Of a DNA stretch of 18,005 nt, positions 14,071-18,005 are shown piece after piece. Position numbers and translations under genes: made by a program. The stretch's first letter is position 1, and every line of letters begins with the position of its first letter. Origin of the DNA: Deltaproteobacteria bacterium. Lineage in GTDB: Bacteria; Desulfobacterota; DSM-4660; Desulfatiglandales; HGW-15. The DNA is taken from contig JAFDIX010000005.1 of the NCBI GenBank assembly GCA_019307805.1, positions 1 through 18,005 of the forward strand, written 5' to 3'. Below the pieces are notes generated by a model. The model was not told the origin of the DNA and made no database searches. It saw nothing but the letters and a program-made list of their open reading frames with translations.

Positions 14071-16385
14071 TACACTCTCTCCAGTTTTACAGCGCATTTT
14101 TTATAATCAGGCTGTTTGGATATTGGACAAAATGCATCCAGAGTGACCTCATTGATCAAATGGCTTTCATCGAAGAAGGGTACGAAGAGCATTCCCCTGG
14201 GCGGGAGTCCCCGACCGTTGATATTGGCCTTCATCACCACAGAGCCCCTGCGGGAAGAGACTTTGACCTTGCTCCCACCGGTGATGCCCAATGCGGCTGC
14301 ATCATCGGGATTGATCTCAACATAGGCTTCCGGAACCGCTTTGTGCAAAATCGGAACCCGTCGGGTCATGGAGCCGGTATGCCAGTGTTCAAGGACCCGG
14401 CCGGTATTGAGCCAAAAGGGGTATTCATTGTCAGGGGATTCCGCGGGCGGTTCATAGGGCCTCAGCCATATCCAGGCTCTGTCATCAGGCTTTCCGTAAA
14501 AGTGGAAGCCCTTTTTGTTGGCGGCCGGATCGTATTTGGGGTTGTATCGCCATTTTGTTTCCATTCCGTCGACATAGGGCCATTGAACTCCCGACCGCGC
14601 CTTGAGCTCCTTGTAGGGGGCCATCCGGTGCTTTGGATTGTCGTGAAACCGGCCATATTCGTTCCAGATATCTTCAATGTAGGTTTCCCGGCTCCATGGA
14701 AATTGATTTTTGAATCCCAGTCTTCTGGCCACTTCAATGAGTTGCCAGGTATTACACATGGCTTCCCCGGGCGGGGGCACCATCTGCTCCCAATGCTGTG
14801 TCCGTCTTTCCGAATTCCCGAAAAAACCTTCCCGTTCTATCCACATGGCCGAGGGAAGCACCACATCGGCAATATCGTAGGTGGGTGTGGGATATATCTC
14901 GGATACCACGATAAACCGCCCTTGCTTTAAGGCGCCATCTCGATACCTTCTTAAATTGGGCATGGTAACCATGGGGTTGGTCACCTGAATCCACATAAAC
15001 CGGATATCACCCCGGTCCAGGGCCCGGAACATTTCGACAGTATGATAGGTGGGCTTGGGATCGATGTTTTCCACCGGCACCTGCCAGATTTTTGCCGCCA
15101 GCTTACGGGCCTTTTCCTTCATGACCACGCCATGGGGAAGCTTATGGGTCAGGGTGCCCACTTCACGCACCGTGCCGCAGGCGCTCGGCTGACCGGTCAG
15201 GGAGAATGGGCTGTTGCCGGGGCTGGATATTTTTCCAGTCAGGAGATGAATATTGTAAACCAGGTTGTTGATCCAGGTTCCGCGGGTGTGCTGATTCATC
15301 CCCATGGTCCATAGCGACATTACCTTCTTGTCCGGATTACCGTAAAGGGCGGCCATATATCTGATGTCCATGGCGGAAACTCCGGATATCTTCTGGACCT
15401 TCTCTGGCGTGTAATCCTCCAGGAATTCCTTATACTGCGCGAATGTGACGGGTTCGGCTTTATCTTTGAACTTGAAATGGTCCTGGGTGCCATAGCCGAT
15501 GTTGGTTTTTCCCTTATAAAAGGATACATGGTCGTTTACAAAACTCCAGTTCACCCACCCGTTGCGGATAATTTCGTAGCAGATGGCATTGGCCACGGCC
15601 AGGTCTGTCTGGGGTCTGAAGAGGATCGATTTGTCAGCGGCTTGGCTGCTTCGGGTGGTGCGGGTAGCAAAATCGATGATCTTAACATGGCCCTTGGCCT
15701 GGCGATTGGCGAGCATTCTTGAGAAAAGGACAGGATGCATTTCGGCCATATTATTGCCCCAGGTGATGAAGACGTCGGCATGATCGAAATCGTCGTAGCA
15801 GCCCATGGGCTCGTCCAGACCGAAACTGGTCAAAAACCCGGTCACCGCGCTGGCCATGCAGAGACGGGCATTCGCTTCCACATTATTGGTGCCGACACAG
15901 CCCTTGAACAGTTTGGAGGCAACATAACCGTCAGGGATGGTCCATTGGCCGGACCCGTATATGGAGACGGCGTCCTTTCCATGTTCTTTGATCGTCTCCT
16001 TCATCTTGTCGGCCACCAGATCAAGGGCCTCTTTCAGAGGAACCTCCACCAGCTTGCCCTCTTTTCGGACCAATGCCTTTCTTATTCTGTCCTTGCCGTA
16101 GAGAATCTGAACGGAGTGATAGCCTTTTACACAGCACAACCCCTTGTTGACCGAGCAGTTGGGATCACCCTTGACGGCCACGGCCCGATCACCGGAAACG
16201 CCGATGAGCAGTCCGCACCCCGTACCACAAAAGCGACAGGGCGCCTTTTTCCAATCAATGCTCCCCGGGGGAGCCTCCATTTTTTTCCAGGCGCCAAAAC
16301 TGATTCCCGGGAACATGGTTGCTGCGGCAGCCACGGCACTGTTCAAGGCCATGGATTTAATGAATGCTCTTCTCGTAATATCCAT
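14070..16385 (-). CDS. napA: Periplasmic nitrate reductase catalytic subunit NapA
   Basis: 771 aa from the ATG at 16385. This start has AAGGAG 7 nt upstream and gives a clean Tat signal (TRRAFIKS, residues 4-11, then a hydrophobic stretch); the longer frame would overlap napD. NapA reduces nitrate to nitrite with a bis-MGD molybdenum centre. Seen: the [4Fe-4S] ligands C50-x2-C53-x3-C57 and a Cys in GLCCVKG (84-85), the molybdenum-ligand Cys176 in ARLCMASAV, followed by TSFGLDEPMGCYDD, and the NapA C-terminus PFFDESHLINEVTLDAFCPISKQPDYKKCAVK. The size is near the monomeric Desulfovibrio enzyme (about 755 aa) rather than E. coli NapA (828). The ligand is Cys, not Sec, and the ARLCMASAV/DEPMGCYDD signature favours Nap over formate dehydrogenase. 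Confidence 0.95.
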   Translation of the reverse strand: MDITRRAFIKSMALNSAVAAAATMFPGISFGAWKKMEAPPGSIDWKKAPCRFCGTGCGLLIGVSGDRAVAVKGDPNCSVNKGLCCVKGYHSVQILYGKDRIRKALVRKEGKLVEVPLKEALDLVADKMKETIKEHGKDAVSIYGSGQWTIPDGYVASKLFKGCVGTNNVEANARLCMASAVTGFLTSFGLDEPMGCYDDFDHADVFITWGNNMAEMHPVLFSRMLANRQAKGHVKIIDFATRTTRSSQAADKSILFRPQTDLAVANAICYEIIRNGWVNWSFVNDHVSFYKGKTNIGYGTQDHFKFKDKAEPVTFAQYKEFLEDYTPEKVQKISGVSAMDIRYMAALYGNPDKKVMSLWTMGMNQHTRGTWINNLVYNIHLLTGKISSPGNSPFSLTGQPSACGTVREVGTLTHKLPHGVVMKEKARKLAAKIWQVPVENIDPKPTYHTVEMFRALDRGDIRFMWIQVTNPMVTMPNLRRYRDGALKQGRFIVVSEIYPTPTYDIADVVLPSAMWIEREGFFGNSERRTQHWEQMVPPPGEAMCNTWQLIEVARRLGFKNQFPWSRETYIEDIWNEYGRFHDNPKHRMAPYKELKARSGVQWPYVDGMETKWRYNPKYDPAANKKGFHFYGKPDDRAWIWLRPYEPPAESPDNEYPFWLNTGRVLEHWHTGSMTRRVPILHKAVPEAYVEINPDDAAALGITGGSKVKVSSRRGSVVMKANINGRGLPPRGMLFVPFFDESHLINEVTLDAFCPISKQPDYKKCAVKLERV

Positions 16386-16410
16386 TTGCCACTCCTTCTG
16401 TGTCTCTTTT

Positions 16411-16641
16411 TTACTCATCCGTATGGCCAAATGTCATGCCAAGAGACTCTAGGGTTTTTAGATTCTTGAGCTTTTCCTGTAGTTCCTTTTCTGATTTATC
16501 ATCCGGTGTGTCGGTCACAAGGATTACAAGTTCTTCATTTTCCGCTACCGTCGCCTCACAATGGTCGAGGGCTGCAAGATCCTTGAGCAGCAGCTCTTTT
16601 GCCCCTTGGACCGGATACGCCAGATAGCTGAAAACAGGCAT
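16411..16641 (-). CDS. napD: NapD-like chaperone for NapA maturation
   Basis: 76 aa from the ATG at 16641, preceded by GAGGG. The frame is open 81 nt further upstream, but only this start gives the NapD length (about 80-90 aa) and the typical opening MPVFSYLAYPVQG. NapD is a small cytoplasmic protein with a ferredoxin-like fold that binds the NapA Tat signal and holds export until the molybdenum cofactor is in. The expected pattern is present: an N-terminal strand, a helix (AKELLLKDLAALDHCEATVAENEELVILVTD) with the usual 'value-and-threat' strand pair, then a second helix (KSEKELQEKLKNLKTLESL). Sequence identity in this family is low, so position 25 nt before napA is the main support. First gene of the operon. 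Confidence 0.75.
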   Translation of the reverse strand: MPVFSYLAYPVQGAKELLLKDLAALDHCEATVAENEELVILVTDTPDDKSEKELQEKLKNLKTLESLGMTFGHTDE

Positions 16642-16669
16642 GGATTTCCCTCTATGAAAACAGGTCCAT

Positions 16670-16689
16670 TTGGCCTGAAATCCGGCCAA
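16670..16689 (-). other. Small hairpin in the nap leader
   Basis: TTGGCC (16670-16675) and GGCCAA (16684-16689) form a 6-bp stem with an 8-nt loop, about 28 nt before the napD start codon, inside a predicted leader of about 195 nt. No T-tract follows. It does not match a Mo-cofactor riboswitch that I can recognise. Confidence 0.3.
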
Positions 16690-16843
16690 CGTTGGTGAAT
16701 CGTATAAAATGATTAAGGGCAATAGGTCTGTGGAAAGGCGTATATTCGTTTTGCATTTGGAAAAATCTTACAAGCATTTCTCTGTCCGGCCCGTACGCAG
16801 AATATGAAGCAGGAGACCCTGTGTGATCTGGGAGGATTGTTAT

Positions 16844-16885
16844 TCCATACTAAAACAATAGATTCTTATTTGACTTAAGTCAAAT
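16844..16885 (-). promoter_or_regulatory. FNR/CRP-family operator and class II promoter of the nap operon
   Basis: ATTTGACTTAAGTCAAAT (16868-16885) is a perfect 18-bp palindrome with the half-sites TTGAC-N4-GTCAA, close to the FNR/DNR consensus TTGAT-N4-ATCAA. On the minus strand TATGGA (16849-16844) is a plausible -10 box. That would put the start site near 16837 and the palindrome centre at about -40, the class II activator position. No usable -35 box is present, as expected for an activated promoter. I infer anaerobic and/or nitrogen-oxide activation of the nap operon by an FNR-family regulator encoded elsewhere. Confidence 0.65.
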
Positions 16886-16929
16886 CCAAACTTTTTTTTG
16901 AAAAAAAAGGGGTTTTGCCGGGCAGGCCC

Positions 16930-17223
16930 TTACACCATCCGGCAACTACTCAGGTTCAAAGTTCCATGGTTCACGGTTCAGAGGTTTGTGGACTGACCGT
17001 GATCTTGATACGGATGGAAAGCAATGAAGATTGAGTGTTTCGAGGATATCGAGGCTTGGCAACCTGTCGAGAGTCATTCGGCCCAGAGCTCATGGCCGAG
17101 GGGCCTCGAGGTCGAACGACTGGCGCGTGAATTGACTCGGAAAGAGATACGAAGAGCGAAAGATCTGAACAACCGTGAACCATGGAACCGTGAACCTAAC
17201 AACCTGTGTAGTTACACCATCCG
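16930..17223. mobile_element. MITE-like element with inverted ends, 12-bp direct repeat and IVP-like gene remnant
   Basis: TTACACCATCCG occurs at 16930-16941 and again at 17212-17223, flanking the segment. Inside, the left end GCAACTACTCAGGTT (16942-16956) mirrors the right end, whose complement reads GTAACTACACAGGTT (ending 17214). Further in, both arms carry TTCCATGGTTCACGGTT-like units in inverted orientation (16962-16979 left, about 17171-17192 right). The enclosed sequence holds a decayed four-helix-bundle gene. The direct repeat looks like a target-site duplication, although its TTAC overlaps the right inverted end. No transposase is present. The stretch 16642-17228 otherwise holds only the nap leader, operator and a CT8/A8G palindrome at 16891-16909. 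Confidence 0.6.
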
Positions 17224-17239
17224 CCTATTTAAACACTAA
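17024..17239 (+). pseudogene. Remnant of a four-helix-bundle (23S rRNA IVP/S23-like) protein gene
   Basis: The first 13 codons, MKIECFEDIEAWQ, match the standard opening of the four-helix-bundle family named after the protein encoded in 23S rRNA intervening sequences; Avd proteins of diversity-generating retroelements share the fold. The family continues with a helix like LARELTRKVY, and here LARELTRK appears only at codon 33. The intervening 57 nt (17063-17119) look like an in-frame insertion and include the palindrome CCTCGAGG. Beyond KDLNN (codon 50) the frame runs into the right repeat arm and stops at 17239, so the last three helices (about 70-80 residues) are missing. It is unlikely to make a working protein. 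Confidence 0.55.
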
Positions 17240-18005
17240 ATATTCCTTTAACTTTTTTACGAATAGACTCAGGGGGGCAGTGGGTGCATGGCTCCTTGTG
17301 GAGGGCCTGGTAATAGGTGTGATCGCTGTTCCCGATTTCCCTGAGGAGGGTGCGGGGGCAGACCCTGGCATTGGCACGAAAGTGGGACTCTTCCCTGACA
17401 AAGAAGAGAGCGACGTTAAAGCTGAAAAAGCCCTCCCCGTCGATATATGCGAGCGCCCTGGAGAGCCCTTCCAAAAAGTCAAGGAGATCCTGATCCCTCA
17501 GGTCGATCAGGGAATCATGTTCCGTGAAGATACACCATAGATCCGGTACAATGGTCTGGGGGACAAAACTCAGAAACCAGGCTGTGGATCCCCTTTCGCC
17601 AACAAACCGCTCGCCTGCCGCCTTTTCCGCCTGTACGAAATCTTCCCAGAAAAGGGCATTGTGTTTCTCATAATAGCCTCGGGAGGCATCCAGTTGAACG
17701 CGGAACTGGTTCGTAGGGGTATTGCCACAGTTGACCTGTATGTGCGGATGGACCAGGCTGGAGCCGGCCTGGGGCATGTAGTTCCAGTTAATATTAAAAT
17801 ACTGAATGCCGGGATCATATGCAGCCACCCGATTGATAAAAATGAGCGCGGCACGAAAGGCATCCTGCATAGTCTCCGGAGTAAAGTCTTCCATGGGCAC
17901 ATAGTGGGTCTTGGAGAGGACCGAGATCCCGGTGTACCGGTCAAGGGGCAATATATTGGGGAAGAGGATCGCATCCCCTACCCGTATCCTCCCCTCGGGG
18001 ACAAG
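17229..18005 (-). CDS. Galactose-1-phosphate uridylyltransferase-like protein (GalT/HIT superfamily), 5' end outside window
   Basis: The frame is open to the window edge and 258 residues are visible. The TTG at 17951 that opens the shorter frame is not a credible start, because coding similarity (VPEGRIRVGDAILFPN) continues upstream of it. GalT-family enzymes transfer UMP between hexose 1-phosphate and UDP-sugar through a covalent His intermediate. The active-site motif HPHIQ is present (visible residues 86-90, after NINWNYMPQAGSSL). Other family-like segments are ILPLDRYTGISVLSKTHYVP, SRGYYEKHNALFWEDF, GERFVGERGSTAWFLSFVP and a C-terminal CTHCPPES. The usual HPHGQ is HPHIQ here, so it may be a related nucleotidyltransferase or phosphorylase rather than true GalT. 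It ends just beside the mobile-element remnant. Confidence 0.78.
   Translation of the reverse strand, partial: LVPEGRIRVGDAILFPNILPLDRYTGISVLSKTHYVPMEDFTPETMQDAFRAALIFINRVAAYDPGIQYFNINWNYMPQAGSSLVHPHIQVNCGNTPTNQFRVQLDASRGYYEKHNALFWEDFVQAEKAAGERFVGERGSTAWFLSFVPQTIVPDLWCIFTEHDSLIDLRDQDLLDFLEGLSRALAYIDGEGFFSFNVALFFVREESHFRANARVCPRTLLREIGNSDHTYYQALHKEPCTHCPPESIRKKVKGIFSV

Noticed and set aside
15855..15880. Selenocysteine at the molybdenum ligand of the large oxidoreductase (formate dehydrogenase-like)
   Set aside because: The ligand codon is Cys in ARLCMASAV, and surrounding signatures and the C-terminus are those of NapA, not formate dehydrogenase.
14070..16430. Longer napA starting at 16430
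   Set aside because: It would overlap napD, while the ATG at 16385 has AAGGAG at good spacing and begins directly with the Tat signal.
16411..16722. Longer 103-codon version of napD
   Set aside because: The extra 27 codons have no ribosome site and exceed NapD length; the ATG at 16641 has GAGGG and opens the typical NapD sequence.
1..18005. CRISPR array, tRNA, rRNA, prophage or integron
   Set aside because: No regularly spaced repeats, tRNA-like cloverleafs, rRNA segments, integrase or phage structural genes were seen.

Overview
The window reads as chromosomal DNA of an anaerobically respiring bacterium, most likely a member of the Desulfobacterota (former Deltaproteobacteria). This is inferred from CXXCH-rich multihaem cytochromes, a Tat-exported Fe-S/NrfD membrane module, a periplasmic nitrate reductase and a PrpF-family isomerase, together with the dispersed small repeats between genes. 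No rRNA, tRNA, CRISPR array, phage gene or transposase was seen.

Layout. (i) 115-1314, minus strand: a PrpF-family isomerase whose frame holds one in-frame TGA at 397-399. The same frame then continues to a normal family C-terminus, giving 399 aa. Immediately downstream of the TGA lies a 7-bp hairpin with a GU-containing loop at bacterial SECIS spacing, so this is a candidate selenoprotein. A palindromic intergenic repeat (1441-1546) appears to supply the -35 box of its promoter. (ii) 1626-3323, minus: an exported M48-peptidase-like protein with a destroyed HExxH motif. (iii) 3555-6275, plus: a PaaI-type thioesterase, a SAM methyltransferase and a 14-helix DHA2-type MFS exporter, followed by a very strong bidirectional terminator. 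(iv) 6464-6673, minus: a small unknown protein with its own promoter. (v) 6988-10423, plus: a HIT protein, an AsmA-family protein and an MscS-type channel. (vi) 10475-16641, minus: a compact six-gene operon encoding NapD, NapA, a duplicated four-haem NapB-like subunit, a tetrahaem cytochrome c, a Tat-exported multi-cluster Fe-S protein and an NrfD-type quinol-interacting membrane protein. An 18-bp FNR-type palindrome sits in the class II activator position upstream. (vii) 16930-17223: a MITE-like element with inverted ends, a 12-bp flanking direct repeat and the remnant of a four-helix-bundle (23S rRNA IVP/S23-like) gene. (viii) 17229 to the window edge, minus: a galactose-1-phosphate uridylyltransferase-like protein, cut by the window.

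How the genes work together. The nap operon is the one coherent pathway. I infer that menaquinol is oxidised by the NrfD subunit and electrons pass through the Fe-S protein to the tetrahaem cytochrome, then the NapB-like cytochrome, then NapA, which reduces nitrate in the periplasm. NapD would chaperone the Tat export of NapA. No NapC or NapH quinol dehydrogenase is present in the operon. The other genes look like independent housekeeping, envelope or transport units.

Most interesting: the candidate selenocysteine-containing PrpF, the Nap/NrfD hybrid operon with its duplicated NapB, and the IVP-remnant element whose end sequences recur on both sides of the MFS gene.
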